This document shows positions 43,410 through 56,795 of a DNA stretch of 64,000 bases, piece by piece. Source of the DNA: Chloranthus sessilifolius (Eukaryota > Streptophyta > Magnoliopsida > Chloranthales > Chloranthaceae). Under the pieces are notes generated by a model. It made no database searches and was not told the origin of the DNA. It was given only the letters and a program-made list of their open reading frames with translations. The position numbers were made by a program, and so were the translations under genes. How positions within the stretch are numbered: position 1 is the stretch's first letter; the number at the start of each line of letters is the position of its first letter. The stretch spans positions 151,756,060 through 151,820,059 of the forward strand of contig CM037586.1 in NCBI GenBank assembly GCA_021018995.1, written 5' to 3'.

Positions 43410-45490
43410 AAAACCTACTTAGATACAAAAAATAAAGAAGCTCTAATCAAATTGCTCTTCCTGATCCACTTGAGAGTGTATCTAAGAATTGCAATACCAA
43501 TACAAAAATCGCTTCTCTCTACATTCCTTAAATTTGACATCAAATTATGATATTGAGAAATTTTTATGTATCTATTAAAGATAGGTCTATTAAAGTCCAT
43601 ATTTCTCTTTCTATCATTATGATTATGCGGGTACCTATTTAAAATATGTTTACCATGAGACCGATTATTCTCCCTATCCATGTGATTCCTTTTATCCTTG
43701 GATGGTTGAGACATGTCCCATTCTATGATTGTACAATGAGACATAATGTGTTCATCTACCATAGTAGCACCTAGAGACTTTCTTACTAATACCTTTAGGA
43801 ATAACAGACTTCTTAGTAACTTGATTGAATTTAAATCCAACATAGGTATCTTGTGTGGCCTTAACAAACTTAGATGCACTATTGGTCTTGGGCTTAGAAG
43901 AAGAAATCTCAAATTTATCATATCCAAGATTGCCCTTATCCATTATAGATTTAGTTTCACCCAACATCCTTTCAAACTTTTCACTCTCATCACAGAATTT
44001 TATGAACTTAAATGGTAAAGAGGTTCATGTGTCAACTTTTCATTATCGAAAGTGAAAGCTTTGAAGGTAGAATTATGTCCTTGGCACTCATTCTCAAGGA
44101 ACTTAACTTTATCTTGAAGAGATTTTATGAACTTTTTAAGATTCTTATTCTCAAGAATAAGATCATCTTGCTTGGTGTTAAGGGAAGTGTTAACTCTTTT
44201 CAATTCTTCATTCTCTTTTAACAGTTTACTCTTCTCTTGGACCAACCTTAGGTACTCGAGGTATAACTCACCATGGGCTTCATTAATATCACAAGCCTCT
44301 TCTTCAAAATCAGATGCCTTCATCATAGTAACAATATTATATTCCTCAACTAAATTAGAGGAGGGGGAATTAGGATGTTGAATAGTGGCAACAAAAGCCC
44401 TTAATATATACTCATTCTGAAAGAATTTATCATTGGATAAGTTCTCATGATCATCAGACTCGAGTGCCCACAATTTCTTTAGATTTACCTTTAAATTTCT
44501 TCCTATTAGTACAATCCGCCGCAACATGTCCAAAATCGTGGCACTTAAAATACTGAGTGCTTTTAAGAGCCACTTTCAAGGCCTTTTTTTTTCATAGGAC
44601 TTTCCTTTATCAAACTTTTTAGGAAAGTTCTTCTTGCCAGTGTATAATTTCTTAAATTTTTTAACAAGGTAAGCAAAATCTTCAAAATCGTCATTGCCAT
44701 TATCAGTTTTAGTTTCAATCTTGGACGATCTAAAGGCAACGCTTCTGGTCTTTTGAATATCTTTAATTTCGTATTCATAAGTCTGGAAGGCCCAACAAGT
44801 TCATCTAAGTTAATAGTGTTAATGTCCTTGATTTCAACTATAGCGTTGACTTTCGACCTAAACCGCTTACGAAGCGATAGTAGGATTTGACGAATAATCT
44901 TGAAGTTAGAGATAGGTTCTCCAAGATTGAAGGAACTATTGACAATATCATTAACTCTGATGTAAAAATCAAATAAATTCTCATCCTCTTTCATGGAGAG
45001 ATCTTCAAATTGCGAGGTGAGCATCTGAAGCTTAGCCAACTTCATTGGTTGAGTTCCTTCGTAGGTAGTCTCAAGGATCTTTCAAGCATCCTTTGATATC
45101 TCACAAGTACTGATCATATAAAACTCGGATGCCATAACAACACTAAACAATGTATTAAGGGCTTTGGAGTTGTACTCAAAAGAATTATAATCATCAGGAC
45201 CACACATAGTTATAGGTTTTAGAGACACCTTAGTCACTCTATTTGTTGCATAAGAGATTATCGGAAGACACCATCCATCTTCCATAATAAATCAAATCTT
45301 AGGATCTAAGGATTTCAAGAAGGCTCTCATCTTAGCCTTCCAATACGAGTAATTTGACCTATCAAATAACGGATGTAGCGTTGTAGAGGCTCATTCTCTT
45401 GGCAGATCTAGGACACTAGAATGAATCATAGACACTCAGTTCGTTAGAACAAATCGAGTGAACCTAGCTTTGATACTAATTGAAATTTTA
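43410..45490 (-). mobile_element. Ty1/copia gag relic with coiled coil
   Basis: A minus-strand fragment. Near 45480 is a tRNA-Met primer-like site (+ text CTTTGATACTAATTGA). Below it are a gag start (about 45285-45080), the copia gag core (about 45045-44560; QLLSLRKRF-like text and MKEDENLFDFYIRVNDIVNS), a zinc-knuckle remnant (about 44540) and a coiled coil (about 44340-44030; LLKENEELKRVNTSLNTKQD). Pol is absent. The coiled-coil gag suggests the SIRE/Maximus lineage (inference). It is a broken fossil with several coding interruptions; the LTRs were not delimited. Confidence 0.65.
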
Positions 45491-48400
45491 GTATTCTAGA
45501 TTTGCTTACCGATGATATTAAAATTAAATAATATAAAACAAATCAATTACCACTGCACAAGAGATTTTTACATGGGAACCCAAAAGAGAATAAACCATAG
45601 GATCTATACCAGATTTAAGGCAACAAATACACTATAGTTTAAATGGTTACAGAAAGTACCGAATGAATACAGACTCTAGTCATATCAAACATTTTCAAAC
45701 TGCAACGCTAAAATCCACTACGCGTCCCCTTGATTTTTCGATTTGCCGCCTTCAACAAAGCGAGTCGTATGATGGTCCACTCATATTCACACGAGCCACA
45801 ACAATACTCCAGATTCTACCAAGAACACTCAATTCTGTCAGCCTAGACACTCGAAACTTCAAACACGATTTTCTTTAAAAACGTATAAAATATGTTTTAA
45901 ACAATCAAAAGATGTTATACGTTGTTACCTGAAAAATACTGTTTTATACTTTTATTTAGAAAAGCGTGTTAAAAATGCTTATATTTTTATATAAGTCACA
46001 TTTTTTTTACCATGGTCGGACCTTTTATTTTTTGTAATGTGTACTTCTTGATTTGAGAGTGCAAAATACAATAAGATGAATATATCAGGAGCAAAGTAAT
46101 GAGATCATAATAGATTGTAAAATTTGTAATTATAAAAGGGACAAAAAGTGGAATTGGGATTTTCTTACTAGGGGACAAGTTATAGTCCACAGAAAAAATG
46201 CGATAGTATTAAGCAAGGTCATGAGTGCCCGATGATTTGGTATTGCGGTCACATTTTGGGATGTGAGCCTTGTGAAACTAAAATGTATATTATATTATCA
46301 TTTAGTAGGTGTGTCATAATCAAAAGATCATTTAATTAAAAGACTGGGATGAAAAATGATCTCCATCGTTTGATTTGAAATCGTTAAATGACATAAAATT
46401 AATGGCTACCTTGTAAGTCCAACATACGCTAATTTCGTATGATGTTTGAAATAAATTTTGAGATCATATATATCAAATCACATGGAACACATAATAATTT
46501 TACATGACACACATTACAAAAAGTGACTTCAATAGCAATAACATAGATTCATCACAAAAAGTAACTTGAATAGCAATAACATAGATCCTCAAGGCAAGAA
46601 TCGAATACCAATAGAAAATTATAAGGGGAGGGGGAACTGACTTTAACCAAGTAGCCCATGTTAAAGCCTCTAGGCTATTTTTTATATATATAATGTCAAA
46701 AGTTTAGGAGGGCAGCAGCCCCCTCCCAACCTCCTTACACAAAAAATAAAATAAAATAAATTTCTACTCTATTATTTGAATGTATGTTATAAAAAGTTGT
46801 CAGATCTTAGTATCATTATCTAGGATAATTTAGTAGTTTACTCTTATATCTATTGTCAAGTATAATTACTCATTTGTAAATTTTATGGTGTTTGATTTGA
46901 TTATACTTCTTTACAAGTATTTTAATTCTAAGAAGAATCATTTATAAGAATTATAATCTTTTTGATGATTGATCACGTTTCTTTTTGTAGTTAATCACCA
47001 AAGTATTGATGATTGATCACATTTCTTTTCATGATTAACTACCTTTGATTTCGTGATTGACTACAACTAAAGTGACGGTCAATCATGAGATTGATTCCGT
47101 AAAGGATTTTTTAAAATCTCTTTTAAGGATTACAACTAGTATAAATAATCTCTTAAGGACTTCTATATTTTTTTAGTTCTCCCCATTTTATTGTTTAGCC
47201 ATCTTTGTGAGAGAAAATTTTTTTGACCTTTGAAACTTTTGAACGGACCTCTTAGTTATTCAAAAACTCTTGTTCCATTTCTACCATCCAATTGACCAAC
47301 TTTAATATCATCCATTAAAACTAAAAACAACGGTTGATATTATAGTCCATAAATCAGATAGTTTAAATTTCCAAAATATATATATATATTCTTAAGGCTT
47401 GTTGCACTTTTATCTATGATCTATAACAATAACGATTCAGATCGCTTACATCTTAAATCATTATTGGTGTAAGATCATTTAAATACTATTTTGGTGCTTT
47501 AATGAGGATCAACACGAGACAAACTCGGTTGACCAAACATGTGGTCGGGTCGCTCTCGTGTCAGAAGGAACTTGCCAGGCTACCACACTCGGGCAGGAGA
47601 CAGGCAAAGATTCTTAGTGGACGTCACTCTTATGACATAATGAAACCCGTATTGGACAACCGTTGATTTAAGATTTAACGGTGGAGAGGGCCTTTTCGTA
47701 CGAAACGCTCAATCCTCCAATCCCCTCTCCTTACTTAACCAGCAAGCTTTTGACTCCAGATTTATGAGGGAATATTAAAACAATAAAAAAAAAAGGTCAC
47801 ATCATCAGCAACCACTAATCATCTCTTGCCACCCATCTGTGTATTAAAAAGCCCATAATGGACTACTTGTAAAACAGGATGCGGAATAGAAAGTTTCGGC
47901 TCAATATATTCTACCAAAAATGTTTCAAGCAAATTGAGATTTTGTATTTTTCGAGTGTCTCAGAAAACGTGAATTAAGTTTTCAAATGTTAGTCAAATAT
48001 TGTGTAATTCCCATAATACCCTCCTATAAACCCCTGATTTTAGGGCTATTGTTTATTTTTCACATTTCGCTTGAAGGAAAATCTCCGAAACTTTATTCAA
48101 GAACACCATCTTTGATAATTGCACTCCAAATTATAAAAAAATCAAAATTTATAACTTGCTCAAGTCGTCTTCAACCTCGAGATCGCATGTTCAAAACAGA
48201 GCCATTATACATTTATGTCATTCACTTATTATAGAAAACTAGTTCTCTACCATTCCATCCAATGATTAATCAGGAGCAGAAACCCATTTCAAAACATGTA
48301 GATAAGTTGTCTTTATTCTAAACCCTGTGTTATAAAGTTTATGTTAAGATGATGAATGAGTTTCAAGAGAGCTATGGTTTGATGGCAAAGATTCAAATGA

Positions 48401-50438
48401 AGCAAAAGGGATGATTTGAAAAAAAAAAAAAAAAATGATGGCTTGCTTGAATTCATTATAGAAATAAACATTTGTCTTTCTACAAGATCAACGCAAGACA
48501 TAAAAATGATGGGTGTGCTTGAATTCATTATAAAACTCGAAATCTACCCTAAAAAACTTCTCTCATAAAGATCAAATCATCAATCCAAGAGAACAATAAT
48601 AATAGGACGTTCATGGAGGAAGCGGGTGTTGTTTCAAGCATGGCATCTCTAATCACCAAAACACTCCCACAAGTTAGTTCTTTCCATCTCAACGGCAATC
48701 CACCAATTTTTCATTCAGAGAGATGAAGAAAACTCTGCTGGTTTTAGGGTTTTGAGTTAGATTGCCCCTTAAATACGAGGGCATTGTTGTACTTTCAGAT
48801 GTAAGAGACAGTTCACATATGCAAAAAATTTTAATTTTTTCAAATATTTGGACCCAAAAAATCAGTATCGTCCTGATTACTTGAAACTTTGTGAACCAGT
48901 ATATGACCCATATACTTTCCGTTTTGAATCCCTTTTTTCTAAAGTGCCCTTAAAACAAAAGAAAAAGGCCACTTCGTCGGCAACCCACTAATCATCTCTT
49001 GCCACCCATCTGAGTTAAATTACAAACCTGATAGGTTCTTTAGGCCCAAGCTATTATAAGTCTGGCTTTAAAGGAAAATTGCAAACATCATGCAAGTTCT
49101 TTACAGGCAAAGTGTAGTTGGCTGACTTGGTGTGACATGATTAGCTGCTCCCACTTGTATTGCTTATGTTGAATTGCACTTGCAGCCAATTGTCTCGTGC
49201 CATGTCAACCATATGCACTCTGCCTACACAAAACCTGCTTGCCATACTAGCAGGTTGGGTGTGTAGGGTTTAGTCGTTTAGGTCTGAGTCCAATAGTAGG
49301 TTGAGTACAAGTTAGGCCCAAGTGAGGGCCTTTTTAAGCTTGAGTTTGTTTGACCCTAATCCCATCTCAAACCCAACCCATTTACCCGATTTGGGGGTTG
49401 CACCTGAAGTTTTATCGACTGCAACGGCAAATAAAGCCACCTTAAAACAATCGAGTAAAATAGCGAATTAACGACTGTTTTTTTTTTTTTTTTGGTAGAA
49501 CATGGAGTCCACATTAACACTGCAGAAGTGATTCTATGCGTTGGGTCACTAACATAATATAATGGTATCGCGCCTCTGTAGTCCACTGATGATCAAAAAC
49601 AAAGAAATTGTTCCGTGATTGGAAAGGGCGATGATACAGTGCTTCTCTTGAACACTGAATGAAGGTGCTCCAGCTGTTTGAGAACATCCGATGATGATCA
49701 CCCGGTTATTCAATCACTGGTTCTATTTTCCTCTTTATTTAAAAGTGGAAAAGGAGACGACTTCTAGTCTTCGTATTTCTCTATCATGGAGAATAACGGA
49801 CGTACGTCCAGCCAATAAAAATAGAGAAAAGAAGCTTACTCGGCACTTCACATGCTCCCCTCTTTCCCTTTGTTCTATTTATAACAGACTAAAATGCTCC
49901 TAAAAATAGTCCATCTGCTTCATGTAAAGGAGGTTAGCATCTTCCCTAGAATGATTTTTTTTTTTTTTTTTTTCCATTTTTCTCTCAACATCTTCTTATA
50001 GTTTTGATGCATTTTTAACCTAGTATTATGATCACCATCTTTAATCAGATTCAAGGCATCTGTTAGGAAGATTTTTGTCCATCTCAATCTGGTCATGCAA
50101 ATCAAACGGAGACTCTAATTACGTCGAAATTTGGTTTAATTCTGGTAATATCGTTGCCTAATCCCTTTTACTTTGTGATTTGCTCTTGCCATTTTTAAAA
50201 AGTGCTTCTCACAATATGCCTTCTAGGCTCTAGCTCGAATTCATCTGCATTACTGCATGCTATTGTCTAATTCTAAAAACTAGTAAGATGAAACTTCGCA
50301 ACGATACGATTGGGTTGCATAGAATGTGCAAGAATTCTTATATAAGGTAGCCAAGCATCCAACCGTTTCTTTAATCATGATAAAAATTTATGAGCCTAAA
50401 TTTGTCTCAATATTCTTAAAAATCAGAGAAGAAAAGAG
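45491..50438. other. AT-rich intergenic DNA with small repeats
   Basis: No gene recognised. A ~60-bp sequence (CTAATCATCTCTTGCCACCC with flanks) occurs at about 47787-47850 and again at about 48958-49020 in the same orientation, and may mark the ends of a short non-autonomous element. A poly(A) tract lies at 48418-48436 and poly(T) tracts at about 49478 and 49951. The text at about 46230-46420 echoes the foldback family (GATGAAAAATGATCTCCATC). Confidence 0.5.
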
Positions 50439-50443
50439 ATCTC

Positions 50444-50771
50444 TAAAGAAAGAGATAAGAAGGTGACAAAATAGAAAAAAATAAACTTTATTATATTTTC
50501 CTTGATGAATACAAAAAAGCTAGAGTTCTCTTTTTATAATACACTAAATAGTGGCAATGTGGGTTAGTGCATACAAGGGTAAGTGGATAGTTATCTAGAA
50601 GTGGGAATGAACATGGGTAAGTGGACAGTTATCTAGAAGTGGGAATGAACATGGGTAAGTGGACAGTTATCTAAACATGGGTAAGTGGATAGTTATGTAG
50701 AAGTGAGAATGAATATGGGTAAGTGGATAGTTATCTAGAAGTGAGAATGATACGGTGTTGAGCGTTTATTA
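50444..50771 (-). repeat. Copia 3' LTR with a five-unit minisatellite
   Basis: 328 bp, + text TAAAGAAAGAGATAAG … GAGCGTTTATTA. Near 50573-50757 a unit of about 38 bp (GGGTAAGTGGATAGTTATCT…GAATGAACAT) is present about five times, one unit shortened. The partner LTR has three. Confidence 0.9.
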
Positions 50772-53700
50772 CCCCCCCTCAAGATGATGGGCATTCTTTG
50801 ATCATTAGCTTGTCTTGGAGATAAGCAAACCGAGGAGATGACAGAGGCTTAGTGAATATATCAGCAATCTGATCAACGGAGGATATGTGGAAGACTTGAA
50901 GCCCATTGTTGATTACCTTTTCACGAATGAAGTGATGATCAACCTCAATATGTTTGGTGCGGGCGTGAAATACGGGATTTGAGGCCAAAGCTATTGCAGA
51001 GATGTTGTCACACCAGATGGATGACTTCGATCGTTTAGGAATGTGTATGTCCTGAAGTAACTGTTTTAGCCATGGCACCTCAGCTGCAGTATGGGCCAAT
51101 GCACGGTATTCGGCTTCGGTTGATGAGCGAGCAACGGTAGGTTGCTTATTTGCATACCACGAAATAATGTTTTGCCCTAAGAAGAGACAAAATCCGGTGG
51201 TAGATCGTCGATCTATAATGTTGTCAGCCCAATCGACATCTGAGTAGGTTAGGATATCCAAAGAACCATGTGTGAAAGTTAAGTCATGATTGATTGTACC
51301 TTTGATAAACCGTAGAATCCTTTTGACCTCACAAAGATGCTTATTAAGAGGCTTATGCATATGTTGACACACTTTATTTACCGCAAATGATATATCCGAG
51401 CGAGTAATCATGAGGTATTGTAGAGCTCCATTCAAGCTGCGATACAAGGTGACATAAGAGAATTCTTTGTCTCCATTCGGGTAGGTGGATGGTTTTGTGG
51501 AGAGTGGGCTTTTGTATGGCTTGCAATCAATCATGGAGGCACGAGCTAGGATTTCATGAGCATATTTGGTTTGGGTAAGGTTGACCGATGTTGCAGTTTT
51601 TGTAACCTCAACACCGAGAAAATAGTTGAGAAGCCTCAAATCTTTGATATAAAATTATTGACCAAGAGTGCGTACAAATTCCGTGATGTAAGTGTTGTCG
51701 CTGTCGGTGACTAAAATATCATCCACATAAATAAGTACAATAGTTATGCGACATGTACTGTGTTGCACGAATAAAGAGCTATCGACAGTACTAGATTGGA
51801 AGCCTTGGCCGACTAAACATTTTGACAACATTGAAAACCAAGCGCGTGGAGCTTGTTTCAAGCCGTAAATGGCTTTGCGAAGCTTGCAAATGTGTTTCGA
51901 AAAGGAAGGATCTTCAAATCCAGGTGGTTGACACATGTAAATGTCATCTTCTAAATGTCCATGGAGAAAAGCATTAGACACATCTAATTGTCTAATTGCC
52001 CAATTGTAATGAATAGCCATTGAACTTACAACACGAATTGTTGGATGTTTGGCGGCAGGGCTAAATTTTTGTGTAATCAAGGCCATATTTTTTATCATAG
52101 CCTTTGGCGACGAGTCGGGCTTTGTGTCGCGCTATTGTACCATCTGCATGAGTTTTGATTTTAAAAATCCATTTGCACCAAATAATTTTTCTATTGTGAG
52201 GCATTGGGACTAGGGTCCACATGCCCTGTTGAAAGAGGGCATTGAATTCATCAAACATGGCGGATCTCCATTCGGGAAGTTTAAAAGCCTGAAGGTAAGT
52301 TTGCAGTCCATGAAGAGTGGGAGAGGATCGGGTATGGAGAGAAAGTATCTGTTTCTTCTTAAACACCCCTGATTTGGACCGGGTTTGCATTGGATGGGTA
52401 TTATTGGTTGTAAGGGTAGAATGAGAGTGTTGATCAGGGAATGTACTAATAGAGGACGGGATGGGAGTAGGAGGTAATTGATTAGTGGTTTGTGGGGAAA
52501 TTGGTGGAATGATGTGGACCGGTGTAGTATAGGGGTTGATGGTAGTAGGTGATGTGGAGTGAGAAATTGATAAATGGTTAGGAGTGGAAGTGGCTAGCAG
52601 GGAGATTGTTTGGATGGGTGTTGAAGTAAGTGGCGTATTTACAGCAATGGGACAACTTGTGGAGCCTGAAGAGGATGGGTATAGGTCTTTGAAAGGAATG
52701 GATTTTTCAAGGAAGTTAACATGTCTCGAAATGTATACTTTACCTGTATTAATATCGAGACACCGGTAGCCTTTGTGTTCAGAGGAGTAACCAAGAAAGC
52801 AATATTGAGTAGACCAGGGTTCTAATTTATGAACAGAGTAGGGTTTCAACCAAGGATAACAACAACAACCAAATGTCCTTAGAATTGAAAACTCTGGAGC
52901 AGCGTTGTAAAGTTTTTCATAAGGAGTTTTATTGCTAATGGTGTTGCTGGGCAATTGGTTAATGAGGAACACGACGGTGCACAGGGCATCCAACCAATAT
53001 GTGGGAGGCATAGATGCGGTGTGCATTAGAGTAATGGTGGTTTTTATGAGGTGTCGGTGTTTCCTCTCTGCAAGCCCATTTTGCTCGGGCGTATGTGGGC
53101 ATGATTTTTTATGGATGATGCCATTAGTGGTGCATAGATAGAGTATTTGTTTATTAACAAATTTTCCCCCATTATCACTCCGAAAAACTTTTATTTTACG
53201 AGAAAATTAATTTTCAACTAAGTTTTTAAAATGAACAAAAGAACGATAAACATCTGATTTTTGTATGAGAGGATATAACCAACAATATCGAGAAAAATCA
53301 TCAATGTAGATAACATAATATTCATATCCTCGAAAAGAAGTCAAGGAGGATGGACCCCAAACATCTGCATGGATAAGTTCTAAAGGTGCTTGATTTTGAG
53401 ATGAAGACAATTCAAAGGGAAGTTTATAGGCTTTCCCAATGTTACAATGCTCACAACATAAATGAATTTTAGTAGAAAGGGGAAGATGAAATTTAGCAGT
53501 TAAAAATCGAAGAGTATTTGATGAGGGATGATCGAGCCGATTATGCCATATTGTTGCAGGCTGCCGAGAGGAAATAAAGGCTGTAGTGGAGTTTGGGAAT
53601 GCTGATGAGGATCGGATGGGATAAAGTCCATGTTGGCTACTGCCCTTAGTGAGAATCCTCCCCGTTTCTTTGTCCTGAACCACAAACCCAAATGAATCAA

Positions 53701-55015
53701 AGGAAAGAACACAATTATTATCCTTTGCAAATTTGTTTACAGATAATAAATTAGTGGACATATGAGGCACATGTAAGACATTGGTGAGAGTAAATTTATT
53801 ATTGGAAGTAGAGATGATATCAGAACTTGTATTAGAGATAGAAAGCACTTTACTATTACCGATGGTTACACGATTAAACCCATGGTATGGGTTGTGAACA
53901 GAGAGTTGTGATAGATCTGATGTGATATGGTTAAAAGCCCCACTATTAACATACCCATTAGAATAAGGTGGATTGTGTTGGGTAGTAACAAAAGCTTGAG
54001 TTGGTGTGGGAAGAAGGGGCGGTTGACTCTGGTCATTGCGGTACCAACAACGGTCGGCATTATGGTTGGATCGGCCACAAATGTGACAAAAGAATCGAGG
54101 TACTGAGGATTGATATGGTGGGTTAGATGTTTGATAGTAATGCCAGGGAATTCGACCGCCCGAGCGATTTCCTCCAGAACGGCTGCGAAATCCGCCATTG
54201 GCGTGGCCTCGTCGCCCGCCATTACGACCACCACGAAAGAATGATCGAGATTCAGAGGTTAGAGTTTGAGTAGCAGCCATGGCTGTCGTTGTGTCGGACT
54301 TTCCATCATCATCAGCTTTGAGCTTCAGAATCAGATCTTCACTGGATAGTAGAGAGAAAAACTCATCAAGAGTCATGGGAATAGGACGTGTGTGGATTGA
54401 CGTCTTGACTGCGCTGTAAGTCTGAGGAAGACCATTTAAAGTGTAGAGAATAACATCTTCGTCATCTAATGGTGACGATGCAGCGGCGAGATCGCTAACG
54501 ATTTTTTGAATCGAATCAGCATACTCTTACATTATTAGTTTTCCTTTTTGAAGCTACTGGAGTTGAGATTTTTTTTGCATAATATGGGATCTGGAGGGAT
54601 TGTTAAGTCTGGTATCAGGGGCAACAAACAGTTCATGAGAACTTTTAATGGAAATAACATATGGAAGAACAAAGGGTGTGATGGTGGCATGGATGGCAGA
54701 AGCTAGTAACTAGTTAACTTGTTTCCATTCAGTGTGTTTTGGATTAAAAATATGTTTGCTATCTAAATCAATAATAGATGATGAAGGACAAGAATCTGGA
54801 TCACCTATGTATTGAAGAAAGCTAGTAGCCTCAAGGATATTTATAGTTTGTGATTTCCAGGTTCTGTGGCTAGAGGCATCTAATTTCACAGTAACTAAAG
54901 AGTGAATATTAGACAACAAAAATTGAAGGTTAGAAGTTAAAGAAGCCATGGATATATAATCACAGTTGGATCAAAGAGAGCTCGCGGGAGCTTTAATGGA
55001 GAGGCTTTGATACCA

Positions 55016-55279
55016 TAAAGAAAGAGATAAGAAGGTGACAAAATAGAAAAAAATAAACTTTATTATATTTTCCTTGATGAATACAAAAGAGCTAGAGTTC
55101 TCTTTTTATAATACACTAAGTAGTGGCAATGTGGGTTAGTGCATACATGGGTAAGTGGATAGTTATCTAGAAGTGGGAATAAACATGGGTAAGTGGATAG
55201 TTATGTAGAAGTGGGAATGAACATGGGTAAGTGGATAGTTATCTAGAAGTGAGAATGATACGGTGTTGAGCGCTTATTA
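55016..55279 (-). repeat. Copia 5' LTR with a three-unit minisatellite
   Basis: 264 bp, + text TAAAGAAAGAGATAAG … GAGCGCTTATTA, ending TA on both sides rather than TG/CA. The 64-bp size difference from the other LTR equals one full and one shortened repeat unit. Confidence 0.9.
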
Positions 55280-55284
55280 ATCTC

Positions 55285-56200
55285 AACTCATTTTTAATTT
55301 TACTGAAAAATTAAATAAAATGTTGAGGAAAATAAAAAGCACGGATATTTTTAAGTGTTTGTTGACTGAGTCTGATGTTACATGTTCATAATATTTGATA
55401 ATATGTAGTTTGTATGACCTCACTGTCTGGTTGAGATACCGGTATAATACTGACTGTTGAACTTAGCCCATGTGCCACATGGCACACATTTCTGACCAAT
55501 TATCCAAATGACGAGCATCTTGAACTGAAATCAGCCCAGAAATCGTGACCATCAGAAGATTTATACCATCCGCTCATAGAATTTTAACAAGGACCCAGCG
55601 GTAAAATGAACAACAATCCATATTAAAGTACTATCATCTTTGATTCGAATTTTTTGATGGTCATGATTTTTGGGTTGTGTTTAAATTTAAATGATGGCAT
55701 GCCATTTGGACAATCGATTAATAAAAAAATTGTAATACGTGTTACAAAGAGTTTTATATCAACCAGATGTTGAATGGTTAATAATCATATGAGATTTTAT
55801 TGAGTTAATCATTGCTTTGGATTTACTTTTCTCACTAGCTTAAAAAGACTATGATGCTGCTTGATGCTTAATGTTGTTTGTGTCTAGTGCCGTAGCGCAG
55901 ATAATTATGTCTATCGAGTAGTTAAACTGGGAACTTATTTTTTAGCATTCATATACTTAGTAGCATATAATATAACTGCAGCTAAGTTTTTGTTGAGAAC
56001 TAAATACATAACATTTCCTAAGTTTCATGTTTCCATTTTGTGTTTTGTGTTTAGTGTGCCTTTTTTATTTTGTAGGTTAGTTCCGCATTGGTTGTGAGTC
56101 AATTTTATAATCGGTTGCTCCTGTGTATATAGAAGCATAAGTCTCTTGGTTTGGCATCTATGGAGTAGTCAAGATGTTGTGTCTTGTCTAGCCAATGCCA
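55285..56200. promoter_or_regulatory. Upstream region of RDR1 with a possible TATA box
   Basis: AT-rich. A TATATAG motif lies at about 56126-56132, followed by GAAGCATAAGTCTC, which could be a core promoter and start. If so, the foldback at 56201-56622 lies in the 5' leader or a leader intron. A loose inverted repeat occurs around 55455-55740 (GTGCCACATGGCAC, GATGGTCATGATTTTTGGG). Start site not shown by sequence alone. Confidence 0.25.
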
Positions 56201-56622
56201 GATGGGGTAGCTTTATTAACTCTCACGGAATCTTGGAGGGCACCTACCCCAAAAACCATTGGTTGCTTTGAATCAGACGATGGAGATCGCTTTTCGCCCC
56301 AATATTCCACAGAAGGGATCTTGAGATCATGGGCATACCATCAGATGGTCAGTTGTTTATTCCACGTGGTACAAATCACAAAAATGGCCCTAAAATCACA
56401 TTTGAGCGTGATGTGTGCCTTGTGATTTTAGGGCCATTTTTTGGGATATGTACCATGTGGAATAAAAAACTGACCGTTTGATGATACACTCATGGTCTCC
56501 AGATCCCTTCCGTGGAAGATTGGGGAGAAAAAATGATCATTATCGTCCGATCTAAAGAAATCAACGGTTTTTAGCGTAGGTGCCCTCCAAGATTCTGTGG
56601 GTGTTAACAAAGCTACCCTACC
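56201..56622. mobile_element. Long foldback (MITE) directly upstream of RDR1
   Basis: Left arm about 56201-56410 and right arm about 56418-56622 are reverse complements over some 200 bases. Shared blocks include GGGTAGCTTT, AATCTTGGAGGGCACCTAC, AAAACC.TTG, AAGGGATCT, CGGTCAGTTTTTTATTCCAC and AAAATGGCCCTAAAATCACA. The loop is only about 10 bases. RNA from either strand would form a hairpin of roughly 200 pairs. It ends about 170 bases before the RDR1 start codon. A relative lies at 41891-42215. Confidence 0.85.
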
Positions 56623-56795
56623 AGATATTCGTGTTGTTTATGCATTTAAAAAAAAAATTTGGTAGTTTATGACAAAATTTACACTTCTTGTTCTGTAGCT
56701 TATCTTGGATTGAGCCTTTGTTCTCAAAGTTGCAATACTGAGGATCATTCAATTGAGAACAAGCTCTGTCACAAAACTGTTTTAACTTAGAGAAC

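Larger units (their letters stand above)
50444..55279 (-). mobile_element. Ty1/copia LTR retrotransposon, nearly whole
   Basis: 4836 bp, flanked by the perfect target duplication ATCTC (50439-50443 and 55280-55284). LTRs lie at 50444-50771 and 55016-55279. The primer site is TGGTATCAAAGCC on the minus strand, just inside the right LTR, and the polypurine tract is GAGGGGGGG just inside the left LTR. On the minus strand: gag from about 54950 with a CCHC knuckle (CHICGRSNHNADRC, about 54090), protease, integrase about 53500-52900, reverse transcriptase about 52200-51400 (YVDD region about 51720), and RNase H about 51200-50780. The short length and small LTRs suggest an Ale/Retrofit-type lineage (inference). 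LTRs differ by only a few percent apart from repeat number, so it is fairly young. Fossil with a handful of coding interruptions. Confidence 0.93.

Noticed and set aside
50573-50757. Regular ~38-bp repeats resembling a CRISPR array
   Set aside because: There are no unique spacers, and the repeats lie within a copia LTR. They are a minisatellite.
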